Source: Typha latifolia (taxonomy: Eukaryota > Streptophyta > Magnoliopsida > Poales > Typhaceae). From it: a stretch of DNA of 64,000 nucleotides. The position numbers were made by a program, and so were the translations under genes. The notes under the pieces were generated by a model. It had not been told where the DNA came from. It did no database searches and saw nothing but the letters and a program-made list of their open reading frames with translations. Below are positions 23,072-36,282 of the stretch, one piece after another. Positions within the stretch are counted from its first letter, which is position 1; each line of letters opens with the position of its first letter. The stretch spans positions 23,152,704-23,216,703 of the forward strand of contig CM034099.1 in assembly GCA_019914945.1 (NCBI GenBank). The letters are read 5' to 3'.

Positions 23072-24690
23072 TGGAGGAGGAGTAAGGGCGAACTGGGCAA
23101 GAACCAAGAAAGCGGTGTTCTTGATTTGGGATTCTTTAGGAGTTTTTGGAACTTTGGAGTTCTGTGAGATTGGGAGAAGGAAACTTGGAGAGTTAAACAG
23201 GGAGGGAGGAGAGAAGAAATGGAAAGATTCTTGGGGGTGTTTAGATTGGGGAGAGAGAAGAAGGGGGAATGAATATTTGAGGGGAACTGGGAAACGGCTC
23301 AGGGCGACTCCAACGGTCCAAATTTAGGGTGCGGTAACGTGTGCCAACGGTCATATTTGGGACGAAGAGGGAGGTTTTGACCAAACTAGACCTACTTTTA
23401 ATTTTATTTACAGAAATAACTTACACCCTAAATTTAATATCATGAGCCTATTTTATTGCAACCGTAAATAAAATGTTAAAATATTAAGTATTTTATCTAG
23501 CCAAAAGTAAAACGATAATCATATCAATTTTTTTTAAATAAAATGCTGAACAGTTCAGCGATTATTAAAAATTAAGGATACACATAAAATGCTTAAACTC
23601 TCTAAATGAGAAGATTATTGATAAAAATATATATATATAAAGTTTGTAGCGTTATAACTTTATGTTTGTTATCAATTTTAGTTATAAAATATATTATTAT
23701 GAAGGTATGTAAAATTTCATAGGTCGTAAATTTGCAATAATGTGGTTATTCCCCACAATCAATTATGCTAAGAATTATAGAAAAAAGATAATAGCTCCTC
23801 AAAATTTTATTTTAATTTTTTAATAAAATATTTAACTTTTTAGTATTTTTTAAACATAAAACGTTAAATAGTTAAGCATTTTATAAACTGAACTTTTTGG
23901 TATTTCAATCTAAAGATAAAATGCTGAATTTATCAATATTTTACTTAGAGCTACAGTATGAGACTCATTTTGGTATTAAGTTTGAGGAATAATCTATCTT
24001 GGATAAATAAAATATAAAGAGGGTCAGTTTGGTCAAAACTCAGAAGAGGTGGATTTAGTTCCATGGACATTTCGTTTCACGAGCAACGGTCATATTTTAA
24101 AAGAGAGGTCGTGAATTATGAAGCTTTAGTCATTATTTTGATTAAGAAAATTGAAAAAATGGAGAATCTTATTTTTTTCATAAGAAAATGATGAATCTTA
24201 ACGTTAGCCAGTGAAGAGAAAATATAATTATAGAATGAATAATGTAAAACTTTTCTTAATTATTAAGGTGCCTAATGATGGTTTAAGATGATGCAGCTCG
24301 AATGAAATAATGCAGAACTCTCCCAGGAGATTCATTATATGTGATTTCATAAGGAAATCTTCCTGTAGAGTGGCAAGCTCCACATTTTCTCTTTTTTTTT
24401 GAAATATTATTTGTATATAAAATCAACTTAAACCTTATTTACATAATAGAAAAACATTAGTCTTTTAATTTCATATTCTAGTATGACTACGAAGCTGGTA
24501 AATTAGCAATAGCAAAATACAACCGGATATCTGTTACAGAGATCCATGATATCATTTCTCACCTCCAGACAAAACCCAACTTAAAAGAGGAAAAATACAT
24601 CATGAGGAAAGTTCACGATAAGTGTTATACTTCAACAGGAGTACTAGTAACATGTATAGCAAGAGGTATGACTTAAGAATAATCTCCAAG
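23072..24690. other. Promoter side of the membrane-protein gene and spacer to FAX1
   Basis: The leader of the membrane-protein gene (about 23072-23330) is followed by an inverted-repeat element (separate entry), AT-rich DNA, and the FAX1 3' UTR on the minus strand (about 24500-24690). No other gene is seen. Confidence 0.6.
23367..24056. mobile_element. Long-inverted-repeat element (MULE- or MITE-like)
   Basis: The left end carries GGTTTTGACCAAACT, then GACC and AT-rich text. The right end, reverse-complemented, reads GAGTTTTGACCAAACTGACC followed by a similar AT-rich run with TTTATTTA. The arms match imperfectly over roughly 100 bases. The interior has degenerate repeats of an AAAATGCTGAA-like unit and no gene. 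A 14-base direct repeat (CAACGGTCATATTT) lies outside at about 23344 and 24083, but not flush with the arms, so it may not be the target duplication. Confidence 0.55.
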
Positions 24691-27600
24691 CTATGATGAG
24701 GGAGTTGCCGCTAACTTCTTCGGTGGTGGATTTCCTCCGGCAAGCAGCACATATGAATAGAAACAAATCATTGCGGCACTGCAATCATGTTAAAAGAAAG
24801 TTTCCTGTGAGTAAAATTTTATAGAACAAATAAGTTTTAAATAGGGCAGAGGAAGAAGTACCTGCTGAAAGCATAAAAACCCCAAGGAAGGATTTTCTTT
24901 GTCTAAATCAAAAGAAAAAAAAAAGTTACTAAAAAGAAGTGGATATAGTCATCAATAAGAGAAGAAAGAGCAACGCTTACCAAGATGTATGCCTGGGAGT
25001 ACTTCCATGTAAGTAAAGCAGCAACCGCTGCATTACCAAAAGCAGCATAATTAATTTAAGTATGCAGCATTTCAAATGGTGGTCGCTATAGGTTTAATTG
25101 ATAAAGCTATAAGCCTATAATAAAGACCTTGCTCTAGGGGAAAAAAGAAGATTTTCAAGTTCTATACTGTTTTAGTAAGGGAGATGAAATAGGTGTCAGA
25201 GTGCATGACATCTTGTGCTTCCTTCTATAAGTGAGTAATTCTGTTTCTTATGCTTTGTCAAAGAGTTCATCATTTAGCACAACTTTCATAATTTTGGCTT
25301 CCTTTCCTCCCCAAAAAGATTCAAGTCAACGAACATTGTGTAATTTTCCAACTTCTGCATCTTGAGATGTTGTGGCTTTTAAATAAAAAATATTACAACT
25401 TTAAATCAATTTCCTGACTCCACCAAGAATAAAGATTCTCAAGCCCAAACAGATCAGTAAAAACTGAAAATTCACTCTAGGGTACCAAATCCACATACCT
25501 GCTTGCCCCAATATGAAAGGTAAGCTGGATGTTCCACCCCTCCAAACCTTTAGACTAAGTACACCTAGGGACAATATCGCAACCCCAGGTGCAACGCCTA
25601 AAACAAGACTAATAGGACTTCTCCATAATAGAAATCCAAGAAGCCCCATAGAAAATAAAAAGCCACCTGTGGAATGAAAAAGAAAGATAAAAGGTTATCA
25701 AGCAGGACACTATAAGAAGAAATACTCGTAGCAAACCTTGCAAAGCATTTTACTTATCAGGTCACAACCACGGGAGAGAGCACATCAATCTAAATCAAGA
25801 AGAAAATATAATTTGAAGCTCACAAGTGTTAATAATAGAAAGACAAAACTGCTATGATTGAAACTAGAACCATGGCAACTCAAGATGACCACCCCATATG
25901 TGAGGTCTAGAAAAAGAGAAAAAGCAGTTGCATAAATATTTGCAGAAGTAACCCAAAAAAAACTTAATTGGCTATGCAAGACAGCATGGATTACTAGCTT
26001 ACAGTTCAATTATATAATAAATTTTCAAATTTTGTGCTGCTCAAGTGACAAGAAGGTGCTTTTAGGTGGCATTTGACATTTAGAGATTAGTCCTGAGACT
26101 AAGTCCAATTAGATCAACAATTGGTATTAGCGACAATGATGGCCCTTTTCTACTGAGTCACGGCAATCAGCGAGATAAAAATCAGTGTTCAACTAAGTGG
26201 ACCTAGTTTCTTGTCATTAGGATCATCAAGGCAGTAACATCTGTGTTATTTTGGGATTTTGATGTATGTATTGTGAAACCGTATATGACATGATGCAGTA
26301 GGGAATGTGAAGTGATGTTTGAAATGAATTTGATATTTTGTGTTTTGTGTTTAGGGGCTTTGATTTGTAGTCTCCAGGAGTTGTATCATAATGAAACAAG
26401 CTGACAAAGTTGTTATTCACACCAAAAAGGGGGGGGGGTGAGGTTAAGAGAAGTTTGGAAATAAAGAAGAACATTAGAGAAAGATAGAAAAGAAGTTAGG
26501 AACACCTGTTGCATCTAGACCCTTTTTATCCTTATCTTCTCGTTCTATTTTTGTCCACCCTTTCCCTCTAATTCTAAATTCATGCAGATAATTATAATCT
26601 GCCAAACAGAATTCAGATAAGATTTTGACATATCAGTTTTAACACTTATTCCCGACCAATGTATCATGAATATCCGTAATGTATGCAGAAAACCAAAAGC
26701 ATACTTTCTGAATTACCCATTATAAGAAAAACAAAAGAATAAGCCATGATAATGTAAAATTTTATTAAAGAGAAACAAAATGGAAATGCAGATATTCACA
26801 TGATCCAAAAAATAAACAACTCTGGCATTATTTTGTATTAAGTAGGAAATTAGGACATCAGGTTACACAAGCGAATGTGTGCAACAATATCGATAATTCA
26901 GTAGCACTCTAGCTTAAAGGGCAGGAAAAGATTTTCTAAACTGCAACTTTCTGACTTACCAAAAGGAATGCCTAAGCAAAAATCGTGTATTTTTGCGCAT
27001 CTTTTGGGTGGAGGCGCAACCTCCACATCTACCTCTGTCAGTCCATCAACTGGTTCCACAGTAGAATCTGACTCCACTTGTTCTCGTGTATGATCCTCTG
27101 TATTCTTTATAGCAGTATTAGCCTCAAAACCAGGACTCATCATACTATTTCTCTTAACAGACATAGCAATTGGCAACTGCAATAAAAGTAAAAAGATCAC
27201 TTTAAGACTAATGTCATTTAAACTAACTCATTAAGTGCCAAATTACACAAAGCGAGACAAAAATCCCCTCTCTTTTTTTTCTCCACGAGATATTTGATGT
27301 TCAGACACGAACAGGAGTTATCCACAAAGCAGTTATATAGTGCCGGAACAAGAGATAAAGCTGTCTATGAAATGCTTGTAAAATTGTCCCAAATAACAGC
27401 GCCGCTACACATTTAGATCAATCGACACACTTCAAAATGCATATAGTCAAATCATGCATCTAAAACAAATCAGCATAACAAGAAATCCACCTCCAACGCT
27501 GTCTTCTCGGGCATCAAAAACATAACATTGGTAGTAAGAAGACATGAAAGAGAACAAGGATTTGGAAGCCGTTGACCAAATCAAACGCATACCTTTCGAG

Positions 27601-27751
27601 CGATAAGAGCTGGATTCCTGAACCTCCTGTCCAGCCCCACCCATCTGGAGGAGGAAACCCTAGACGTGGACGGCGAGATGCGGACGCCATTAGAGAACAC
27701 GAAGCACCTCTTTGGCGCCGACAGGGACCCATATAACTGTGCTGCAGCCAT
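24691..27751 (-). CDS. FAX1: Plastid fatty-acid export protein FAX1
   Basis: Six coding exons on the minus strand: 27751-27593, 27176-26960, 25666-25499, 25027-24981, 24902-24862, 24778-24691. They total 720 bases and 239 residues, close to Arabidopsis FAX1. FAX1 sits in the inner chloroplast envelope and moves free fatty acids out of the plastid for lipid assembly in the ER. The first 53 residues are Ser/Arg-rich with few acidic residues, as in a transit peptide. An acidic spacer (about 70-110) follows, then the Tmemb_14 domain from KIHDFCLGIPFGG (115-127). Its Gly-rich hydrophobic helices include LSLKVWRGGTSSLPFILGQA, and the conserved tail is GGNPPPKKL. The start at 27751 is chosen because only that frame joins exon 2 in phase. 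A second ATG at 27690 opens a longer-looking frame that cannot be spliced in phase. Confidence 0.93.
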
Positions 27752-27990
27752 GGATGTTCCGATCTACGATAAAATCTCTACAAAAGAACTAGCGAAGATT
27801 TTACAAATTAGAGGAGGCTTTGGGCGAATTTGGACGGAGAAAACAAAAAATAAAATTACATACCGGAGAGATCTCGATTACTTTCTCTTTTCCTCCTCCA
27901 AAGGAGAGAGAAGCGGATGAAAGATTTGGTAAGCTCGCGAAAGATGCGTTGAATTAAATTGCATCGCTGGAGAATTCGAGATGCGATTTC

Positions 27991-28025
<35 letters not shown>

Positions 28026-30561
28026 TGGTTCCTTTTTTCTTTTTTCTCTCGCTCCCGATCGAACAGTGGAGAGCCGTGCAGATGTAAGTCACCGGACTAG
28101 CCGCGGGCTTTTTGGACTGGAAACAAAGTAGTGGGTTACCACTTACCACCACGTAACAACGTCTCAAGTCAATATTGCGGCTGGTCATATATATATATAT
28201 ATATAATGCCCCGCACTCGAACAGCCCACGGCCCAAATCCGGCCTAAAACGACCAGATTGGACCCAAATTAGGCTCACAATTGGAGAACATAGACTGATG
28301 TTATTTATATATGCACATACATAACGGTTCACCTAAATTAAGCATATTTATTGAATTAATGCAATTAGAATGAGTCATTCTCAGATCCTTTTTCTGAAAT
28401 ATATCTGCGAGCAGCAAATTACTCCACACAACCAACCATCCATAGTGCTCAAGGAATTATCTATTTTTGAACCATTGTAATATAATATATCTGCACTGTT
28501 GCATAACCATGTGAGATTGGCCTTGGCCCTTGGCCCTTGTGAGATGATAGGCTTCAAGCCATTAATGATCCATCCAATTGGATCCCTCCATTTGGTTGGA
28601 AGTTGTTGGATAGGAGTCTTTAAAATGTGGCATAAGGCTGCACTTTATTTATAGTGCCAGCCAAGTAATCAGCCATTACCTCCGGGCTTATTCTATTCTC
28701 ATACGTCATTATCAGTCTTTTGCTACCGATCAACTCTAATAGAGTCAGTAAATATTTTTTTCATGATCAAAGAGGTTATGGGTTCAACTCCAATCCGTAT
28801 TATTATAGAAAAATTATTTAATAGTTTGATAGCTTGATAACTTAACTCAACATATCAACTCAGTTGATAGCTCGACAATACTGTTTGGAAAAGCAACTCG
28901 ACATACATGATTTGGAGTCTAATTAACTTATTATATTGGCTAAAAGTTAGGTAAGACTTAAGTAACTCTAGGAATGATTGACATTTTATTCGGTCCGCAT
29001 TCAGACTCATAATGATAAAAAAAAAAAACATATACTAATCCTTTGCTACAATAAATTAAAGTCAATTTATGCTTTCCTTTTCTTTTATCTGCAAGCCATT
29101 ATGTCTATATAATTAGTAGCGTGTTGAATATTATTAACGGTTTGTGCTTAATTTGATATTATAGAGGGTGAAATATACTAAAAAAAATTAAATAAAAAGG
29201 TAAGAATACTTCTAAGATAGCAATATCTATCTCCGAGATTGTTAAGAAAATTTCTACCTATTGTTTTCAGACAATTTAAATCTCCCAAGTCACAACCATA
29301 GGAAATTAATTAACCATCAACTAACAAAAATATATATACAACTAATCACTTAACATCCTTATAAAGTATTATTTTTACAAAAAACTTCTAACCAACCAAG
29401 AAAACTGGATTTATTTTCACGAGAAGACACATCTTTCCAATAAAACACACCCGTTCACAAATGAATAAAACTCTCCTCCAAAAAAATCGTTATGTTATTG
29501 TTTATATAAAACCTTGGTGTATTGATAATGTAACGACCTCATAATTGTGAACCGTGTAGCAGAGCTACGCTTCTATAGAAGGACATTCGATGTGTCAACG
29601 CACACGGTATAAAGGCAATAATAAGGTTGTAAGGGCCGATGTCAGAAGAGTAGAAGACTAGGAATAATCCGATTCTATAAAATCGTAACAAGAAATCCTT
29701 TTGAATAACAAAGTCCAAGACTAACGCCTCTGAAGCCATTTGTAACTTGGAATCTCCGGTATAACTAAAGCATCTACCCTTATTATTTATCTCAATTTCG
29801 TTCGTTATACGCCGTTCGGAATAGATTCGTCGGAGGAGGAGGAGGAGGTTTGGGTTCTTCGGTTCCATTTTCGTTCTTTTCTGTTATTTTGGTATCTTTT
29901 TAATTTTTAATTTTTTTATCTTTGATATCGCAAAGATCTGATTCGTTTTTCCTTTTTCTGTTGTTCAATCTGGTGGGTTTTCGATTTTGTTTCTTGATCC
30001 CTTTTCACCGATTTATATTCTGGGTTTTGGGAGCCAGGTGCTTGTTTGACTTTTTTGGGTGCGGGAGGGAAGAAGTTTTGCCGGATTTATGATTTGTTGC
30101 ATTTCCATACTCAGGGAAAGAGGCCTTTGTTTGGAAACTGCACCTCGATTATGGTTTTATGGCAATCGAAACTGTATCTTGGCTATACCATTTCATAAGT
30201 TCCATAGGAATTTGCTAAAAATATTGTCGCCTAATTATGTTCTCTGAAAGACTTCTTATCCGATTACAAAGCCTGAGCAGTACTAAAGTTTGAGTTCCAT
30301 CATTAAGTGTTCAATTTATTATACATCAGTGCATCTACTATGTTGGTGTTACATGCAAAATGTACTATGTGAATTGATGTAGTTTACTCCTTTAGCACTT
30401 TCCTCCTCCTGTTTCCCTTTGTCTCTGATCATCTCATCGCATGTGGATGATTGGGAAAAATAGTATTTATATGCAATATTACCTTGTTTTTTCTTTTCCA
30501 ATTTTCTGGTACTTTGGACATGTAGGAAAAAATTGCCCTTGGATGATCGAGGTTTGCAAGG
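27752..30561. other. Divergent spacer between FAX1 and the ArfGAP gene
   Basis: FAX1 leader and promoter lie at about 27752-27970, followed by a poly-T run (28009-28026), a short (AT)n run at 28188-28204 and AT-rich spacer. A weak pol III B-box-like string (GGTTCAACTCC, about 28772) may mark a SINE relic. The ArfGAP leader probably starts at about 29780-29870, with a long leader intron ending just before 30562. No open frame here looks coding. Confidence 0.55.
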
Positions 30562-33500
30562 ATGAGTAGTCGCTACAGGTCAGAGAAGCCCATGTCGGGT
30601 AGGCTTACGTTTCCTCTTCTTCTTGTTTTTCTTCTTTGTCTTCTCTCTCCTTTCTTTTTGATGAAAAGGATAAGCCTGCTTCTTATTATGAAACTTATTT
30701 ATACTCTTATTGCCGGTGTTCAGTTGGTAATGTTTTATTAATTTACTATTGTTGATGTACTGTTAGTCTTGTAATACATGCCTTCAATATATCAAAATCT
30801 ATAAAAGAGTACATCTTTCTTTATAGCAATATAGTAAATTCCAATCCTGAGAGATTTTTAACTAAAGCTGACAAGCTGTTGGTGAGATGCCTTTTGATGC
30901 TAATAGCATTGAGTACCTGTTGGAATTCACTCTATATTAAAAAAAAAATATTGAGTCGCATGCATATGCATATCGAGATTCTTGAACATCATATGTATGA
31001 TCTTATAACTCAGTCATTTTGATTTAGCTATAAGAGGTCATCAGTATTTGTGAGTTCAGACTAGCTAGACTAGGGATACTAGGGAGCAAAAATGGGGTTA
31101 TAATTGAGCTTCCATATTCTAATGCAGGTAAAGCAAGGAAACTGAAGGAACTTATGCTCAAAAGTGATAACCGGACTTGTGCAGATTGTGGTGCTCCAGA
31201 TCCCAAATGGGCGTAAGTATTAGTCACATTTGGTCGCAAAATATCTAAATGATTTCCCTCATTTTGTTCTAGAATTATTGCTCTATCTTTTTTATCTAGA
31301 GTTTTCACAATAGACAAATGTGTTCCTTGAAGAAATTTTGGAAAGAAAACAGAGGAGAAAAATCTTTTCAGTCCAAATTAGGAATGTATTATGCCTTAAA
31401 TGAACTAAAAGTGAAAGTTGAAAATTCGATAACCATGTACAGTAATAACAAGGTAAAGCCGCTAGTCATAACTTCATTTTAGGTAACAACTGTAAGATGA
31501 AACCATTTTGTTCCAATCATATTAGTAGTGACCAAACTTTCTACTACTAGTCCAAGAAAAGTGCACAAAATAGTTTCAACTAGCACAGTTTTTCTGAATT
31601 TTTGTTTCACCTATTTATATGGAAGACTCATTCTTGTTCTGGTACATAGAAGATGTGCATGGGCATCTAATAATGCCTTCATTGGTTGTAAAGAAATACT
31701 ATACATTCTTGTTCTGACTATAGGCATCCTATTTACTTCCTCTGGTAATTTCTGTTAGTAAAGAAATACTAGACATTCATGAGTTGGCCTGAATGATATT
31801 TAGGTCAACTTGGAGGCAAGAAAAGTAAGAGGGGGGTATTCTTTTTCTCAATCCAAGGTGTATCCAACTATTCAGGGATAATGCCAGATTTTCTTTTGTC
31901 TTCGACAAACAATAGATCATAGGGTTGACTTTCTATAAATCTGCTAGTTTATGAGATATAGAGATAATAAATAGGCTGATTGCTGATGCCTAACACATAC
32001 TAGAATTGGTTCTCCATTTACCTCAAATTATTGAAATAAGTTTGTATCATATTAGTCATTTACTACTCTACACTTTTAATAAATAATAATACAATTTTCC
32101 AATTAATTTGTCAAAAAGTAATCAGTGCATTGGGCTCCGCCATTGTGGGTCTGGGGAAGCAAATGTACTTGGCCTGAAGTATAAGGATCTTATTTTCTTT
32201 CTTTGACAATTTTTGTTAGCAAAGAAGGTAAACATTCACAAGTTGGGACTCAATGATTAGGTTTTGGAGACCAAAAAAAAGAGCGAGCTAATTTTGTCCA
32301 AGGTGTATCTGACTATTCAGAGGTAAACAGGGACAAGGCCAAATTTATATTTGTCTATGACATCCTTATCTAAGCAAATAATTAGATCATCATAGGGATA
32401 CCTTTCTAAAACCTGCTACTTCAAGATATATGCATAGGATCAACTTGTCTCAAGTTTACAAATACTAAATTGATTTACCACCAGTTATGTCAAATTTGTG
32501 TTTTATGAGTTGTTAATTTAATATACAGTTGTAATTAACATAAATTTCTGCCTATTTGGTTAGAAGTAAACGGTGCATTGGGCTTTACCATTGTGAGTTG
32601 TGGATGGCAATTGTACATAGCCTTATAAATGATACTGGAATGTTGTTAGTGTGACTTAACCACGTGCCAATGGAGTACATGGGCGAGTGTTAAGTGCCAC
32701 ATGGGAATTTTATTTACAATTGCTACACTTCCAAGTTTGACCTCAGCCATTGAGTTGTTTATCTAGATAAAGTTGCTGGTTCAACTGGTACAATAACTCC
32801 ATGCTCTTACTCGAACAATTTAGCAGGATAAAGGGGATAAACTTGGTTACCAGCTTTTTTGTGTCTCCAATTTACCATAGATGTTTGTGTTTGATCTTTT
32901 CATATAAAGAGGTTCCCATTTTTTTGTAATCTTAATTTTCATATCTGTTTTTGTTTGTTTTATGTTCTACATTATGATTTGGAGATCTAAGTACTTTCTT
33001 CTAATGAAATTTTCTTTGTCTTTCAGGTCATCTAACATTGGAATATTCATTTGCTTAAAATGCAGCGATGTACACAGGAGACTTGGACCAGATATTTCAA
33101 AGGTCATGTTAGTGCTGTTTTATCTTGTATTTATTGGGTTAAACAAGTTGGTCATGAATGTCTAATGATTTAAGGTCACCAGAATAAACAAGCACCAAAG
33201 AAGACCGACAATTTTTTTCCATATCTGAAAATGTTGGCCCTGGCGGTTTTGATAACAGCAATTTGGAGAGAATTTAGGCATGTCTTAGAACTATGTGAAT
33301 CCATCTCTGAGTCTCTAAAATCTAAACCTTCAAATTGGAATCTGGTGTTGTTTGAGTAGACTTCCGTGTAATGATATGTTTATCTTGGATTCAGCTTCTT
33401 TATTTAGTATTTTTCCTTTGTCATGTTCATTACTCCAGCAGATTAGATATGCTAATTCGTTTTCTTCAGTTAGTAAGAGGAATCTTGAACTAAGAAGTAA

Positions 33501-35409
33501 GAATTGGAATCTGGTGTTGTTTGAGTAGACTTCCATGTAATGATATGTTTATCTTGGATGTAGCTTCTTTATTTAGTCTTTTTCCTTTGTCATGTTCATT
33601 ACTCCAGCAGATTAGATATGCTAATTCGTTTTCTTCAGTTAGTAAGAGGAATCTTGAACTAAGAAGTAAGAAGTACATTGAATAGTAGAAGCTACAGGAA
33701 TGCATATTAGCAATTTCTTCTCATAATTTCTTGTGCCTGTTATTCTACACTTTCAGGTTTTGTCGGTGACATTAGATGAATGGTCTGATAGTGACATTGA
33801 CTCAATGGTCGAGGTTGGTGGAAATTCTTATGCCAACTCAATATATGAGGCTTTTCTTCCAAAAAGTTATCCAAGACCTAAGGCGAACTCGAGTAATGAG
33901 GAGCGCACCAAGTTCATAAGGTGAATTAAGTTATTTTAAAAATTTTAAGTTTTTAATTCTCATGTCATATTTGCTAGATCTTTTGTGAAGTCACTTCCTT
34001 TTCGTTCTGCAGTTCCAAATATGAGTTGCAAGAATTTCTGAAACCAAGCTTGCGTATTGTCTCTTCAAAAATGTCTTTCAGAACTTATGATTCTGTAAAG
34101 AATCCTGCTACCAGCTTTGTTCCAAACACTTCGAAGACAGAAGTGAGTCATCTTTCATGTTCTTCCATGTCAGAGGACTTCCCAGTTTATTGTATAGTAC
34201 TCGTACCTTCACTCTGAGGCTTTGTGCATGATTGCAGGAAGATCTGAGGGAATTCATTGGAGATTTGAAGGTGAAAGTGATAAGTGGCTCAGATTTAGCT
34301 GTAAGAGATATGTTAACTAGTGATCCATATGTTATTGTAGCTCTTGGGCAGCAGGCAAGCCATTTTCTTGAATGCAGAATTTTTATTTTACTTTGAAATG
34401 TCAAAGAAAGCATATCAACCATGTTCTTGTCTTTTCTCTGTTTCATGTGAATTTCTTCTCTTTTCTTCTCATCTAAAGTTCAGATGATGGATGCATTCTG
34501 CAGAAAGCTCAAACAACTGTGAAGAAAAGCAACCTGAATCCAGTATGGAATGAAGAGCTTAAGTTATCAGTTCCTCGACTGTACGGGCCTCTCAAACTGG
34601 TTAGTTTACTTGTATCCTTCAGCTTATATGATTCTTGCATTATCCACTCTCTTTCAAGAATTGTACTTCTACTGTTCTACATATGATATATCTTCCTTGT
34701 AATTTGCTTGATAAAGTTTGGATGTCACATGCAATGTATCATTTTCCAAACAGAGTGTTCATCGTAGAATTTCTTCAAGATGATGGCATTTACTTGTGGA
34801 ACATTATTTCATTGGAGTAAGTTAATAGTAGTAGGGTTTTCCTGGTGTCTCTTTCCATTGTCTCGGACAGATCATTCTAAGGCGCTTTACCCTGAACATG
34901 CTGTCTCAGTTAGAAGATGACTATGGCAGTGAGAATCTTCTTTAAGGGGTGCTAAATCTGCCTAAAAGCACTCTACATAACCACTTCTCTTCCTTCCTTT
35001 AAGAATGCTGCTTCTTCACTATCTCATACTCTCCCACTCTATCAACTCTAGATATTACTTATATTATACTGGCTGTTTACTCTCTTCAATTTTCAAGCCA
35101 ATAACCTTTTAATTTTTCTCTGTTTCTCAGCAAGTATATGACCATGATCTTTTTTCTGCGGATGATATCATGGGAGAAGCCGAAATCGACCTTCAGCCAA
35201 TGGTCACAGCTGTGATGGCCTTTGGGGATGTTGGACTTCTTGGCAATATGCAAATAGGCAGGTGGTTCAAGACGAGTGACAATGCACTAATAAGAGATAG
35301 CACTGTGAACATCGTTGATGGGAAAGTAAAGCAGGAGGTGTTTCTAAAGCTACAGAATGTTGAATCGGGAGAGTTGCTACTAGAGTTGGAGTGGGTTCCT
35401 TTAGATTAA
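30562..35409 (+). CDS. AGD12: ArfGAP with C2 domain (AGD12-like)
   Basis: Eight coding exons: 30562-30598, 31128-31212, 33027-33102, 33757-33920, 34013-34142, 34238-34354, 34504-34599, 35131-35409. They total 984 bases and 327 residues, near the 337 of Arabidopsis AGD12. The protein should stimulate GTP hydrolysis on Arf GTPases at membranes and bind phospholipid through its C2 domain. Seen here: the ArfGAP zinc finger with C30, C33, C50 and C53, then HRRLG with R58 as the likely catalytic arginine. VTLDEWSD and FLKPSLRIVSSK follow. The C2 domain starts near 165 and contains DLAVRDMLTSDPYV and NPVWNEELKLSVP, with aspartates for Ca binding. The end is SGELLLELEWVPLD. Intron 6 starts with GC instead of GT. 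AGD11-13 are close relatives, so the exact symbol is by similarity. Confidence 0.93.
31741..32631 (+). repeat. Diverged direct duplication in intron 2 of the ArfGAP gene
   Basis: Two copies of about 430-440 bases lie head to tail (about 31741-32181 and 32203-32631). They share, in order: GGTAATTT-like and TTGTTAG motifs, ACATTCA.GAGTTGG or its variant, AAGGTGTATC followed by ACTATTCAG, AGATCAT.ATAGGG, GTGCATTGGGCT and CCATTGTG. Many substitutions and small indels separate them. Confidence 0.7.
33333..33670 (+). repeat. Near-identical 169-base tandem duplication in intron 3 of the ArfGAP gene
   Basis: The text beginning AATTGGAATCTGGTGTTG at 33333 starts again at 33502 and runs through GAACTAAGAAGTAAGAA in both copies with only a few differences. 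The similarity implies a recent event. It lies between exons 3 and 4. Confidence 0.95.
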
Positions 35410-36250
35410 TATATATATATATATATCCTTTTGATACTTGGCCATAATTACTGAAGTGGTGCTAACATTATCTAGTGTGTATGAGGTGCCCTCTTCTTTT
35501 TCAATTTTATCATCTTGTAGAATATCTTGATGTCATTTCTCAAATATAAATATTTATTTGTGAGTTATCCTCTAGAATACGTACACAGTTCCATGGTTAT
35601 CACAAAATTGATGAACTTAGAAAGTTTGAGACTGTATTGTTGCCCGTTTTGCTTCGATTCTAGTTGGTTTCGCTTGCTGATTTCAATGAACTAAAATGAG
35701 CAGATCGTTGCCCTGAGGGAAGCTTGTTAATAATGCACAGGGTGACATAATGTCGATTACTATATAATTTCTTTTTCTTTTTCAAACTATGCAATATGGA
35801 CAAATCTCAGATCCAGTTGGCATCTACTGGACGATCTTGATTGTATTAATTTTTAGGAAACGTATCAATGAGATAGCTAAATTAACTTTTTCTTTCGTCT
35901 ACCACTAATTTTTTTATTTGACCACTGGCTTCTTCCTCTTTTGCAAGTTTTATTGGGTAGAAATGGGTCAATTAGGATCCCAAAATTCTTTAGCTCGTAA
36001 CGGTATAATATGCATCGAACCTGAGATACACGTATATAACCAAACCACAACCACATCCACTGGACCGTTGGGGCCACGTCATCATGCATTCAATACAGCC
36101 GCCAACTTCATCTATAAGTGTTCCTACCGAAGTCGTCCACACCGGCAATAGATTTACGTCTTTTTTATGGAAACATTACACCACACACCCTGCATTCCAT
36201 GGATTTGCGATTTACACCCTACTTTTTTGTTATTTAAAAAAAGTTAGATG

Positions 36251-36282
36251 ATAGGATAGGATAGGATAGGATAGGATAGGAT
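36251..36282. repeat. (ATAGG)n microsatellite
   Basis: Six perfect ATAGG units followed by AT. Confidence 0.95.

Noticed and set aside
22404..23327. A 307-codon open frame on the plus strand opposite the membrane-protein gene
   Set aside because: Its product is Arg/Ser/Trp-rich low complexity, while the minus-strand frame gives a protein with clear hydrophobic spans and ordinary composition. GC-rich coding DNA often opens the antisense frame.
27593..27690. ATG at 27690 (minus strand, peptide MASASRRPRLG) as the FAX1 start
   Set aside because: Its frame leaves two bases at the exon 1 donor and runs into a stop in exon 2. The ATG at 27751 joins in phase and gives a plastid-targeting N-terminus.
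28735..28860. Possible tRNA gene at GGTTCAACTCC
   Set aside because: A B-box-like string is present, but no acceptor stem, anticodon loop or A box can be folded around it. A SINE relic is more likely.
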